From Lolium rigidum (lineage: Eukaryota > Streptophyta > Magnoliopsida > Poales > Poaceae), in contig NC_061513.1 in the NCBI RefSeq assembly GCF_022539505.1, positions 351,707,696 through 351,771,695 of the forward strand: a DNA stretch of 64,000 nt. Direction: 5' to 3'. Shown piece by piece: positions 46,976-58,598 of the stretch (position 1 is the stretch's first letter; each line of letters opens with the position of its first letter). The position numbers and the translations under genes were made by a program. The notes below the pieces were generated by a model that was not told the DNA's origin, searched no databases, and worked only from the letters and a program-made list of their open reading frames with translations.

Positions 46976-49583
46976 ATGCCACGCAAAAGAAGCAAGCTCT
47001 GCTCGCAGTCAGGATCGCCCCTGATGCCGTCTGGATCCGCTTCTTCCAGCTCTGCTGTTCCCCTTCGGAGGAGGAGGGGGCTTATTTCGTGCTTACACAG
47101 CCCAACCTGCCTCCCCGAAGGCGCCGGCGGCGATGCGCCCACCGTCGAGCCTCCTCTTCCCGACAAGGATTTGCCCCAAGCCATCTGCGACCTCATCGTC
47201 CCCTTCTACGAGGAGGCCTTCCATCGGCTGCCCTGCGAGACCATGCCGGACCTCGTCGGCCTCCTTACCACCGGCGGCTTGTGCCTCGGCCTCCTCGACC
47301 CTGTCTCCAACATCATACTCAACACCCTCGCCCTCCTCCCCCAAGACGCCGCCGCAGCAGCAGCAGCTTCCTCCTCTCCACCCGCCGGTAAGAGGTCCAA
47401 AAGACTAGTGGGCAAAACCTTGGCCAAATCCAATAGCGGTGTCTACGCCTGGCAATCGCTTGCAGGCAGGTCCTACTACAGTCTCGTGGGCTTCCTCATG
47501 GCATACTTCGGATGGCTCACTGAGGAACAGGCCATCCGATACCTCTACCGGGCCAACGCCAATCTCCTCCTTGCCCTCAAGCTCATCCAACACGATCTGT
47601 ATGCTGAAGTTGAAGAACCACTGGACCCTGACTCTGAAAGGGCGTGTGCTGCCCTCAAGTGGGCGGCCACCAGGGCAGGCCACCGTTCGCCCACCACTTT
47701 GGCTCAGGCCATGACAATCCGGCTCAAAGATGCCGACTTTGACCTCCTACAGAAGCAATTTTCAGCTGATGGTACTCCTCCTCCTATCATGGCTAAGGAT
47801 GCTGAAGCAATCAGCCGTATTGTGAGGAGGCCGCTTTATGTTACCGGCATAAGCCATGATGCCATAGATAAACTGGCTTTCCATGTTGGTCATAACCTTG
47901 ATGTTATGGGGGCTGAAACGGAAGCTATCCCTACTGCAGGGACCATCAGCACCACCTACAGCTTTCACGGCCGCCCCATCTGGTCGGTGCAGTCTGAACT
48001 GTCTGATGAGCTAGAAGATTGCCTGGATGAAGCAGTTCGCCAGTCAGTCTTGTTCAAGGCCCCGTGTGGCGACGACTGCGATTACCGGCAGTCTCTCAAC
48101 ATGTACCTCCATGGTATGATTCACAACTTCTACATCAAGGCTCTCAAGCTGCTGCCCACACCCTCTGGCTCCCTCATGCGCGGCTTCCTCATAGCTGGCC
48201 ACTGCTATGGCTCCATGGACCCTGTCTCCAACATCATCGTCAACTCCATCTGGTTCTACATGCATGGCTCCTTTCTCCCACTTCCTGAACAAAGGAAGAT
48301 GAAAAACTACATTGACATCTTCGACCCCATGGCGCTGCTTCCCTCACAAGTTTATTCCCTCAAGGGCCTTACAGAGCTGGCCAAATTTGCCGACCCCCAG
48401 TTCTTAGTGCCGGATTCTACTCTGGAGACACTCTGCAGTGCAGAATGCAACATTGTTGACATGTTACCATCAACATCGGCAGAGAGGCTTGAAACAAACC
48501 CCTTCCATGAAGCTGCCACGGTCGCTAAACACCCTCTGCCCCTTCAGCTGGGTGAACTGCACCGGCAGTTGCTGCTTATGCCTTATGAGCGAAACAAGCT
48601 TCTCTCCTGTATAACTAGGGCTCGAACTTGTAAGACTGTGTTGCCACTTGATGAGATGACACCTGTTCTGGAGGCCGTGTTGGATTCATGCAATCATCCA
48701 GTACCGGTACTAGGGCCAGCTCCTAGACTTTGTGCGAAGGCTTTGAAGATGGTGGCAAATAAGAGATCAGACTATGAGGAGAATAGGAAGTGGTTCCGTT
48801 CACAGATTGAACAGGTGCTGAAGGATTACACGTCGAAGCATTTCTGGGTAGGTATCAAAGTTGTTTTCAACCATTAGCTGCTACGTATATTCGCCTTACC
48901 TTCATTTGACCAACTCTTGCTTGTTGCAGGGACCAAAGTATAAACTTGATATTATCTTTTGTGTGGAGGAAAGCTCGGAAGCCCCCCCCAGACTTGGCAG
49001 GCACTACCAAGTCAACTTTACGGCTACTTCTGATTTGAAGCTTGAGAGGACACTATTCTTCGCCGAATTTTGGGCCTCAAGTGAGCCAAAGCCAAACTTC
49101 TGCTGCCCTCTACCCTACCCGTATGTGGGTAAGTCTGCTACTTTTCGGCCGCCGCATGGCTAATTAGTACCTGATAGCACTTGATTAGTACTTTGGGTCA
49201 TGCGATCTGCTTCATACTTGCAGCTTGTACCACGTCTTCTCATGCTTGCATGCACTGCACCTAAATTTGGATTGGTTTATGAAGGTGTTTTCTATCTCTT
49301 ATCTTACTGAACCATGGTTGGTTTTTGTTTGTGAATAGCCCGCTGCTACTATGGCGTGCATTCCTCAACGAAGATTGTGTATCCGGATCGCTCCGAGTAC
49401 ATCTACCACGATATCACGGAAAATGGAACCGACCGCGTGCATGCCCTGCTAGAGATGGACCTTGTCTACTTCAGTTCCAAGATAGACGTGCAGCTCGCGA
49501 AGCATCTGAATCATGCTGCATCCTCAGCACAAGTACCTCGGCATCCTTCGGGCTGGGCAAGGCCGAGGAAAGCGCGACGCTAA
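46976..49583 (+). CDS. PIR2-like helical / DUF3615 domain protein, 3 exons
   Basis: Exons 46976-48847, 48930-49128 and 49339-49583 have gt/ag edges and compatible phases (0, then 1). They give 771 codons ending at TAA 49581. Start MPRKRSKLCS is the first ATG in frame. Residues 65-210 and 375-505 are two related helical segments; the repeat is plain in LDPVSNIILNTL (107-118) and MDPVSNIIVNSI (414-425), as in PIR2-like helical domain proteins. Residues about 580-771 (RLCAKALKMVANKR, KHFWGPKYKLDIIFCVEE, YYGVHSSTKIVYPD) resemble DUF3615. No signal peptide or membrane segment is evident. The family is grass-expanded and its function is unknown to me. The basic N-terminus could be a nuclear signal. 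This is the only gene in the window with no visible damage. Confidence 0.85.
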
Positions 49584-49976
49584 AAAACTATAAGTGAATC
49601 TTCTCTTGGCCGTGTAATAATATATGTCGCGGCTATAGCTAGTGTGTGATGTTATCAGCTGTGAAGTGAGACCTTATATGCATTCCTGCTGTGTGCTATG
49701 GTTTCCTAATGAATGCACATTCTGCGAGTATCAGGAAGTGGCGGACATTGCACTGTGATATTCTTGTACTCTGGCATGTTTTGTTTCCTTGAGCTAGCTG
49801 CTACTGGTATGCATGTGTCCCTGCCTTCTGTTTGCTGACCTTGTTAAATTTGTGTGTAAATCAAGCTAGGTTGCTTGCTGCTATGGTTGTGAAATGGGTA
49901 TGATGAAGCAGGCTGTACCTTGATCTTTAACCAGATGCTCTTAATTTGGCTGCTCGATCTAGGAGATCTTATACAG
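49584..49976 (+). other. 3' untranslated and downstream region
   Basis: T-rich sequence after the stop with aataatatat at 49616 as a possible poly(A) signal. No other feature. Confidence 0.4.
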
Positions 49977-50044
49977 TAGGAGGCTGTAGTTTCAGCCGAG
50001 TTGTCCTAGTAACATTGTGGACAAACTTAGAAACGATGGATCAG
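49977..50044 (+). repeat. 68-bp segment repeated exactly at 59784-59851
   Basis: taggaggctgtagtttcagc through gatggatcag is identical in both places; flanks differ. Confidence 0.95.
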
Positions 50045-50064
50045 TACAGCTGCTAGTGATCATA

Positions 50065-50820
50065 CTCCTGCTTTGTGCTGTTGCAGTTATAGCTTCTTAC
50101 TCGTGGTTTGGTGGTAATAGAAGTGGTTTTCTTGGCTTTGGCTGCCATTAGTTGGAAAAGAGCTAAATTCCTGGCTTGGCTTGTCTGATATCCTAATTTT
50201 AGCATGTTGTGTGGGCAGATTCAGATGTGAATGTGATTCCACGAGTAGTTTATGATAGCTAGTAGGCCTAGCTCGGCTTGCCCTAGTTTCTCAGCCCTAG
50301 TGCCATGTCAAACCTCCAAATATCTAATCCGGTTTCGCCCGTTCCTCACCTCCCTCCACATACCAAATAAATGGTTTTGTGTTATCTTGTTAGGTTGGCT
50401 GCAGCAAACGAGTTGCTTGCTCTTGTTTCTGATGTAAAACATCAAGGCGAACATAGGTTGACCAGCATCAAAGTCATACCAGTTGCCTGCACATGTAAAG
50501 CACATTTACATCAACGCCACGTTCGCCGAAGGAAAAAAGCATGCAGAAATTGGGTCATACTCTTAATCTGTTTCACAACACTTGTATTTCAGATTATGCA
50601 AACATCTTAAGAAACCAATGAGAATGACAGAAGCCTGGTAAACAAGCACATATTAATCAATATAAGCAGCCCATATTGTAATTAATTCACGTGTAATAGT
50701 CCAATTCTTGGCCATGTTACATGCACACTGTGCGGAGCTGCAAAAGATCCGCCAAAATTCGCCCCATGTTGCGTCAACGGCCAACTTCTACATGATTTCT
50801 ACTCTGGTCGGTGCAGCCCA
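50065..50820 (+). repeat. Gene-flank segment duplicated at 9.87-12.66 kb
   Basis: Uninterrupted version of the segment that the Harbinger-like element splits in the other copy. Confidence 0.9.
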
Positions 50821-50881
50821 GCAGTGTGTTTCTCACCACTATAAAATTCTAATAGTACCGTTCATATCACAAATGGTAGTA

Positions 50882-51277
50882 CTACCTCAAGGCCTATATT
50901 TTTTTTAGAAGTCAAACTAAGTAAGTTTGACCGAAATTTTAGAAGAATCTACAACAAATATCATATTTTATAGATACCAAATGAATATATATTGGTGGGC
51001 CCTTCGTGTGTCGGTGTTTGTCTAGGTTTTGCTCGAGTATGGTTTTCGTCCGGTTTTCCGCTAATTTACTGGGCACCTTTCTTCTTAATTTTGAGATAGG
51101 CAATTTTTTTTGCCTCGTTTAGAAAAAATAATATGAATATTTATTTCATTATTTATCTAGTGGTATTGATATTATATTTTATATGTTAACATTTTTTAGT
51201 AAAAAATAATTAAATTTACATAGTTTAACTTTCTAAAAATAATATAAACCTTAAACTTTGGGATGGAGCCATGGAGG
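50882..51277. mobile_element. Mariner/Stowaway-like element, degenerate
   Basis: Flanked by TA (50880-50881 and 51278-51279). Ends are imperfect inverted copies: ctacctcaaggcctatattt...agaagtcaaact and, inverted, ctccatgg...ggtttatatt...agaaagttaaact. AT-rich interior, no transposase. Confidence 0.6.
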
Positions 51278-51279
51278 TA

Positions 51280-51340
51280 CTCCCTCCGTCCCATGGAAAA
51301 TGTCATGGAAAGTGTCGAGAGTAAATTTACGAAAACCCCC
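51280..51340. mobile_element. Stowaway terminal fragment
   Basis: ctccctccgtccc directly after the TA at 51278-51279 is the classical Stowaway end. The other end was not found. Confidence 0.55.
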
Positions 51341-51359
51341 TTATAATTACAATTCTTCT

Positions 51360-51840
51360 TGATCAGGTCCTTAATTCCCTTCCCGGCCGTCCGCGGTCCC
51401 CGCTGCCGCACGCCTCGGCCATCACTTGCCATCCGCAGATCCCTCCGCTCGAGGAGGATATCTGCTTCGTCCTTGTCTCCTTCGCTCGACCTGGAGCTAC
51501 GCCGATGGGGCGCAAAGGAGGAGCTCCTTCTGTGGGGCGCGGTGGAGGAGCTCCGCCTCCTCCTCGCACTCCTCCGCTCGAGCAGGAGCTCTGCCTCGCT
51601 GAGAGCTTCACCCTCCTCGATCCACGCTCGTTGGGAGCCGTGGAGCTCGTGCTGCCCGGCCGCCGCTTCCCCTCACGAGCTCTACGCCGTCGCACCTCCT
51701 CCAGCATCACCGAGCCGTCGCGCCTCCTGCTGGTCCTCCAGGACTGCTTTCCCGTTTGTGGATTCCATGGACCGGCCAACGTGGGCACAAAATTCTGATG
51801 AACAAACCTCTACATCTCTGAACTTTTCATGAGATCGCTA
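51360..51840. other. GC-rich block with overlapping ORFs
   Basis: Ser/Arg/Leu-rich frames of 157 and 141 codons lie on opposite strands. Neither resembles a known protein. Probably a fragment of a leader or repeat. Confidence 0.3.
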
Positions 51841-51921
51841 CAGCCAACTAAATAATAGATAAATTATTTTAACAGTGTACATTGGTGAATAATACGGTGT
51901 CTTCTCAGACTTTTCATGAGA

Positions 51922-51951
51922 CTAGTACAAATGCCCGTGCGTTGCTACGGG
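51922..51951 (-). mobile_element. Helitron 3' end (minus strand)
   Basis: On the minus strand: cccgtagcaacgcacgggca, eight bases, then CTAG and T. It has a five-base stem (cccgt/acggg) and closely follows the grass Helitron 3' consensus. The element would extend to higher coordinates; its 5' end was not found. Confidence 0.75.
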
Positions 51952-52878
51952 TCCTCAAATTTTATTTCTCAATGCACAAATATAATTCACAACTCACTAT
52001 AAAAATTCAAAACTATTGTCAAATACCATTGTTTGAGAGTTTGAGTATCTACTATTGTCAAATACCATGCCATGTACTCTTTACTTTCACAATGATAGAA
52101 CATGAAAAACGATGCAAAACCTGGAAGGTGATCTACAATGCAAACTGGAAAATAACTCATAGTGAAGGTATAATACATGTTAGATGATAATATTGAGTTA
52201 CCTTAATTAGTGGTATTAGAATTACAATCAGTTTATTTTCAGGCCAGAGCATCAACGAACACATCAATATCATCATGTCACTCTTTAAGAAAATGTTCAT
52301 CTTTTCACCTTTCCAACAAGCCCCTCAACTTCACCTCTTTCACCATTGCGTTGTTGTAGTCACCTCACTAACTATGCCAACAATGTATTTCATAGTCATC
52401 TCATCCAACGTGTCACTCCAATGGACTCAAAGAGATTGAACAATCATTATGCTACTCAGAGTGCAACTCATAAGAATGCAATGTTAATATAATGCCCTGC
52501 TTTATTTACATTCAAAAATGGCATGTAGCTATATTAGACATTTAAAAAATCGTACAAGAAAAATACAAATTTTATATTCGACTAAGATTATTGCTTGGTA
52601 GGTCCGGTAAGTCGACGGCTCATCTGGTTGTGGTGAAGATCCTGCAAAACCATGAGAAAAATAAACCTATATTCTCTCAACCCGCTCTACTTCCCAACAA
52701 GTAGTACCACACACAAGTTCAAATAATCATGAATCCTCTGTGCTCTTTCATGCAACAAACACAAGCAATCAAAATAGCATCATAGGATAATTAATAGAGC
52801 TTCTACAACGAGAACATGTACAAGAATTGGCACTTCCTGCTGCTCTAGTACAGTACGTGATCCGCTGAGTGGGACTCA
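51952..52878. other. AT-rich, no gene seen
   Basis: Presumed Helitron interior. No recognisable gene fragment. Confidence 0.35.
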
Positions 52879-53145
52879 CGTGAACGTCGGGTCCGTTTTA
52901 ATCTGATGCATACATCATGCAGGCATTGATCGACCGATCGACCGAATTAAGAATCGCATCACAGCCAAAAGAAATCATCCACCGCCCTTTGGCGTATTCT
53001 AGCGCATTCTAGCGCGTACTCAGGTGAGGGCAATTTCACGGCCGCCACCGCGTGTATGCATTCCCGTGAACGTCGGGTAAGTTTTCATCTGATGCAGACA
53101 TCATGCAGACATTGATCGATCAATCGACCGAATTAAGAATCGCAT
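52879..53145. repeat. 81-bp direct duplication, 186 bp apart
   Basis: cgtgaacgtcggg...gaattaagaatcgcat at 52879-52959 and 53065-53145, with few differences. Confidence 0.85.
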
Positions 53146-53748
53146 GGTGCACACAGCCGGACAGCCCAAAGACATGTATGCACGCACGATGTGCACCTTT
53201 GCATCTCACACATGCTGCTGCAATACTACATGATCTATTTTTGGTTCCGTTGACGAATCTATCCTTGATGGTCGATGGCTTATGTTGTAGAGGAGCTAGA
53301 CTTGTAGCTGCTTACGTGTGGATTGGAGCAAGGCAGCAAGCCCTGGCCGGCCGGCCGGCATTGGTATGATCTAGGCCAGCATGCTCCTTTTATATAAGGG
53401 TCGTGCTAGGCGTCGGGCGACTGATTCGGGGGGAAAATCGGTCGTCCCGTCTGCCGTTGGATCAGGCCACCACGTCAGTTGGATCCTTCTTTCCTGAAAC
53501 GTCACTTTCATATGCCAGAAAACGTCGCTTTCCTTGCCAGCGATGTACAGCGAAGGTGGACCTAGGCGGACGGGTTTGCTCACCTTATTTTGCTCTCACA
53601 GCACATAGAATAGTCCGATCTTTCACGAAGAAAAAGAATAGTAGGATCGGTTGAAAAAATTGTAGCATTGCAACAACAAAAAAGCACAACAAATGGCCAC
53701 TAATTCCCAAAAGAAAATACTACTAAATTATAACTTCTCCCGTGGAAA
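53146..53748. other. No gene seen
   Basis: Small ORFs only, none recognisable. Contains a TATATAAGG box at 53391. Confidence 0.3.
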
Positions 53749-54265
53749 TCACTTTACAACAATTACAAAAAAATGTTTACAACAATAATCAACAATGAAT
53801 CCAACAAAAGAAACCAACAATTTTCCAATCAGATCCCACCCCCCACCCCCCCGTGAGAAATCACTTTACAACAAATTACAGTGACATTTTCTACAATAAT
53901 TAACAAAGAAAACAACAAAATAATTTAAATATTTAAACATTAGGAATTTCCCATGGTGGGAATCACTTTTTTAAAATCACTTTACAACAAATTGCGGAGA
54001 CATTTTCCACAATAATTATGAAGGAAAACAACAAAATAATTTCAAGATGTAAACATTAGGAATTTCCACGGTGGGAATCACTTTACAACAAATTACAGAG
54101 ACATTTTCCACAATAAGTATCAAGGAAAACAAAAATAATTTCAATATGTAAACATTAGGAAGTTTCCATGGTGGGAATCACTTATCAATAAATTACAGAG
54201 ACATTTTCTACAGTAATCTCAAACGAATCCAACAACTTATTTTAACAAATTGAACATGAGAATCT
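53749..54265. repeat. Degenerate tandem array, 100-116 bp units
   Basis: tcactttacaacaaatt starts near 53749, 53861, 53977, 54078 and (altered) 54178. Each unit contains gacattttc-acaataa, caacaaaataattt and aaacattaggaa-tttcc. It resembles the GCTGCAA/lactone-like repeat of the 38-kb region only in what follows (54290-54560). Confidence 0.8.
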
Positions 54266-54279
54266 CCCCAGGAGAAAAT

Positions 54280-54850
54280 CCCTTTGGAACTTACATCTGG
54301 TGAGAGGTCGTGGCCCCTTGCTGCCCCAGCTTGCAACAGGCTTCGCCGGCTTGCTGCATCACATGAGGGGTGGTCGATTTGCAGTGCATCGTCGTCTTGG
54401 TGCAGTTGCGACGGGAGGCAGGCGGTCTTCGAAGCGGCGGTGGGAGGCAGCTCGTGGCGGCGCGACATAGTACTGTCGCTGCGCCGGCTCGTAGTAACGC
54501 CCGCGTCCGGAATCCCCTCACCTCACGCCATCGCTATGCAGGCGCGGAGGCCCCTGCAGCTTCGAGACATGGGAAGAGCAGGGCGTCCTCGCGGCGACCT
54601 CGCAAGGGAGGAGCTTGGCCGGCCTCGCTGTATCCCCTAGTGCTCTCACGCAGAGAAGAGGCAGGCAGGGCCTTGTGGTGGACAGGAAATGAGTGGATGA
54701 ACTCAATGGAAGAGAAGATAGGTTGGGGGATAGGGGACGTGGTGCGTGGGCCCACTGTAAACGGTGACGCGTCGGGAGACCACGGAACGACCGATTTTTT
54801 GCTCTGTTCGGTCGGCCGAACAGAAGCGTTTTCCTTTATATAAAAGAGTT
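54280..54850. other. GC-rich block, no gene assigned
   Basis: ORFs up to 157 codons on both strands without recognisable domains. Words such as ttgcaacagg and tgctgca recall the repeat family at 37.6-38.5 kb. Confidence 0.3.
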
Positions 54851-55369
54851 TTGGCTCTTTTTTTAGATAAAAGTCCAAACCAGCAGGCTCTTTTCGTTGC
54901 CCTAATCGTATTTCTCTGCAGATGAATCTAATACGTTGTAATTAATACATAATATTTTTTTTATTTTGTAGATGAATCTATTATGCACGGTCGATGGCTT
55001 GATGCAGGAGAGGAGGATGTGTTCCTTTTTTTTCGTGTGAAAAGGGATGCCGTCGGCTGCCGTCTGATGGGCTGCCGAGCGGTGAAACTTCAGCAAACTG
55101 GTGTTGCAGCTGTTCACCTCCTCGACACCGTCAGAGTTGTGTGGTATGTTGATCCTGTATTACTGATTGGAGAATAAGAAAAAGTAGCACAGCATACTTC
55201 TCTTGGCAAGAAGGTAAGTGGATTTGGCTATTTAGGATAATCCACAATTCTACATGAAACCATGTCTGCTACCTGATTTTTGTTTACCAATTATATACGA
55301 GCATCACCCAACAACATCCTAGAATTGGTATAATTGCAGGAGTTAGTCATGAAATGCATTTTTACTAAC

Positions 55370-56344
55370 CTGTTGCTGAAATGGCTGAGGAGTTTGCTGT
55401 CCCTGCCCAGACCCAGCACCAGAGCGCCTCATACCTGCGCGTGGACCCTGAGGCCTTGTTGGACAACTGGAACAAAGTAATTTGGCATATGGGCACCACC
55501 AGGCCTCATGCCTGGAACAAGCTGTTGCTGGAAACCGTATCCCGGCTACATGAGAGTACACATGGGATCAATATCCAGCGCTCATAGTTTTCATTCAAGT
55601 TCATCCAGGTAAATTAAGCACCGCTAGAAAGCATGTATATAACATAATGAACAGAATGACTACAATTTCGAGTGAAATGTCAAATGAACAAGACCAGCCA
55701 AAAAGGTGTTCAATGTGACCATCCCAGTCCAGAAGAGCTAATGCAATAATGTTGGCAGGTGAAGAGTACTACATTGCCAGATTTAATTTAACTCGAGACT
55801 CCAGAGTACCTTCCCAACCGAACACACATGGAATTAAGAATAAATTTGATACTGAACACTGATATTCTTTCACTCATATCGAAGTGATAAACCATTACTC
55901 CCGACTGAACACATGGCATTAAGAATACATTTGGTACTGAACACTTCATATTGTTCTCCTCAAATAAAAGTGTTAAACCTATTGTTAAACCATTACTGCC
56001 AAAGAATATCTCTATTTACACACACACAGCATTGCCAAAATCCTGTGACATGTATGATAAAATAGTACAATTCATATTGTACAACCTAGTGCTAACTTAT
56101 TTTGTTTACCATGGAGATATATTGCTTCTCCTTCATTACACTTACATGGGGAGAACATGTAGGTAACATTAAGTTCAGAATTAAAATAAGAATAGAGCTT
56201 ATAGCAGTACCTGAGGGGGCATCATAGCAGGTGGAGCTTGCCCATAAAAGACTTGCTGCCCAAGAGGAGCCATGGGAGGGTACATGGGAAGTTGAGGAGT
56301 CATGGAAGGTGTCACTGGTGCAGGCGCATCTGAGAGAACTGAGC
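55370..56344 (-). pseudogene. Poly(A)-binding protein, two linker exons
   Basis: Minus strand. Exon 56344-56211 reads AQFSQMR, then after a one-base loss PAPVTPSMTPQLPMYPPMAP and QQVFYGQAPPAMMPPQ. Exon 55545-55370 reads PGYGFQQQLVPGMRPGGAHM, PNYFVPVVQQG, then after a second one-base loss PQGPRAGMRRSGAGSGQGQQ. This is the Pro/Gln/Met-rich linker between the RNA-binding domains and the C-terminal MLLE domain of plant cytoplasmic poly(A)-binding proteins. Both introns' edges (ag/gt) are kept, with a 665-bp intron between. The RRM exons and MLLE exon were not found. Probably captured by the Helitron ending at 51922. Confidence 0.85.
55813..55986. repeat. About 85-bp direct duplication
   Basis: Two neighbouring copies share (c/t)gaacaca-catgg-attaagaata and actgaacact, in the sequence of the intron between the poly(A)-binding protein exons. 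Confidence 0.7.
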
Positions 56345-57261
56345 CTGAATGATATGAAATTTGTTACCATCAGCATATTAATGATGAATGGTCAAATATA
56401 GTTAAAGCAGCCTTGTCCAAATCTCAAGAAATTTCATCAAAAGCAGGAGCCATGATCAATTAAGTATTACATGAAACAATATTAAACCCATAATTTAAAT
56501 TGATGTGTAAACTATGGAAGTGCCCATCCTCTATTCCTCCAAACATGAACAAAGAAGTTTTGTTGAGCACCACGATTAAAATACAAAAGCTTAAGTTCAT
56601 AATAAGAATTATAATAAGATCAAGCCATGTAGGATAAAGTTCATCGTGCTAGAAAATATTGAATCATGTCAGATGGAATTGCAATATCTTTGCAACATTT
56701 CCATACCTGCATTTCTCCCGCTTTGCAGCATGTTGTAGCCTGTAGGAGGTATATGTTTGAATGTGAGAAATGACTCCATTTTTGGATTTGATCCGTTAAG
56801 TATACTGCCTGCCAAACATCTCCCATCCGAGCCCACCTAGAGAAAATACCAATGATTAGACAACCTCTAAACAACGAATAATCATGAGAAAATTTATGCA
56901 AGTGCAAGACTACATGCAATGCTCCTATTAACTCTACCTCCGGCACCGAGCGCCGTCATCTGACTCTTATATTCTTTTGAGATGTGTACTCTCCCCAATG
57001 TGAATAACGTCCATGTGATCCCTTGCACACATGATATTACTGAACAACAAAAGCAGACCAAGAATTAGAGGTTCTGCAAGAAAGCTTTCCATATTGCAAT
57101 GAACATGGGAAGAACGTGAAAGAAAAATTTGTATTTTTTTGACCGCGCCTGCTATGCAAGAATAATCTCTGATTAGACCACCAGCAGCTACCATATCATC
57201 ACTGTACACCCTATTCTAAACCAAATATATATCATGCCAAATTCATACAGGGAAATCGATG
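56345..57261. other. No gene seen
   Basis: Probably further intron sequence of the captured gene. No RRM exon recognisable. Confidence 0.35.
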
Positions 57262-57263
57262 TA

Positions 57264-57365
57264 CTCCTCCGATCCATATTACTTGATATTAATATAGATG
57301 TATGTAGACATATTTTAGTTGTAGATACATTCATTTTAGCATCAAGTAATATGGATCGGAGGGAG
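57264..57365. mobile_element. Stowaway MITE, complete
   Basis: ctcctccgatccatattact...agtaatatggatcggaggga-g inverted ends with TA duplications at 57262-57263 and 57366-57367. 102 bp. Confidence 0.92.
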
Positions 57366-57600
57366 TACTAAAACTACATTGTGCATATACATAGGGCATG
57401 GAGATACAAAGGAGAATAAGCATGTATGAGCATCCAAGATTACCTTGCACCTTAAAGGAGAATAAGAATGTATGAGAGCATCCAAAATTATCCTTTGGAG
57501 CTTCCATCTACTCAACACAAAATAGCATATCGGGTTGATCCAAAATCCCTGTTGAGTTCCTATCAGGCTCACCTGCAACCAAGGGGGCAGAGGGCCGCAG

Positions 57601-57662
57601 AGCAGGATAGATCAAGGACAGAGCAGGATAGAGCAAGGACAGAGCAGGATAGAGCAGGGGGC
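57601..57662. repeat. 21-bp tandem repeat, 3 copies
   Basis: agcaggatagagcaaggacag at 57601, 57622 and 57643. Confidence 0.9.
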
Positions 57663-57699
57663 AGAGGGACGACAAAGCGGGTGTTGGGAGAAGTTAATG

Positions 57700-58072
57700 T
57701 AGAAGGCGAATGCTACACCCTTGTTGATTCCGTCAGCTGCGTAATCTCAGGGCTCCTCGTTAGCTGGAAACATCACTGCATCCAATGGAGATTATTTGCT
57801 AGAAAGTTAAGTATTGGACAACAAAAAAAATTCAATTTTTGTACGAACATGTTAGCATTTCATTTCATGGATGTCATACAATAGCAACCGTTGACAACAA
57901 AGAGAGCAATTTTTCAGATACAAAACAAGATCATTAGCCTCCCCTGCAGAAGGTTGTGAAAGTGATAGACAACTGTGGTCCCAAGTGACCTACTGAAATT
58001 TGCCATCACACAGCCCATGGAATTAACTCCCTAAGAAACTTTCCATAGTTCACAACTGAAAATAGATTCATA
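57700..58072. other. No gene seen
   Basis: AT-rich sequence with small frames only. Confidence 0.3.
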
Positions 58073-58100
58073 CTAGATTATAATGTGCGCCTTGGCGCAC
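58073..58100 (-). mobile_element. Second Helitron 3' end (minus strand)
   Basis: Perfect hairpin gtgcgcc-tt-ggcgcac at 58085-58100, eight bases, then CTAG at 58073-58076 and T on the minus strand. The element would extend to the right. Confidence 0.65.
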
Positions 58101-58462
58101 GCTCCCGTGAAATTCGAGCCACTACACAGATTTTCAAACATTTTCTGATCCTTTCCTTGTTAATTTCTTAAAGCACTGCATCACAAAACAGTATTTCCAA
58201 CACTTGATAGATCATTTCTTCATAAGAGATAAGTAAAGGAAAGCACAAAAGAGACTACAACCACACTGTGTAAACGACTTGTAAAACACAATATTAATCA
58301 TTTATACAAATCGATGATAAGCAGTCAATAAATAAAAACGCCAAAGAATGTACGAAAATGTAGTGACACTTCAAAAAGTCATACATAAGATTACATATAC
58401 ACGAGTCTTCGGGGTAGATATTCTTTCACTATGATATTTATAAACCACCGGAAAGTCAAATA

Positions 58463-58598
58463 GGTACGATAGGAAAACCATGGTACATCAGTATGACTAC
58501 CTACATGTATAAATATATACTATTATGAAGACAAAGAACTTTCAGGTACGATAGGAAAACCAAGGTACATCAGCATGACTACCTACATGTATAGATAG
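58463..58598. repeat. 55-bp direct repeat, 81 bp apart
   Basis: ggtacgataggaaaaccatg...acctacatgtata at 58463-58517 and 58544-58598, nearly identical. Confidence 0.85.

Noticed and set aside
54970..55175. 64-codon ORF as a small protein gene
   Set aside because: No recognisable motif, no promoter sign, and it lies in presumed Helitron or intergenic sequence.
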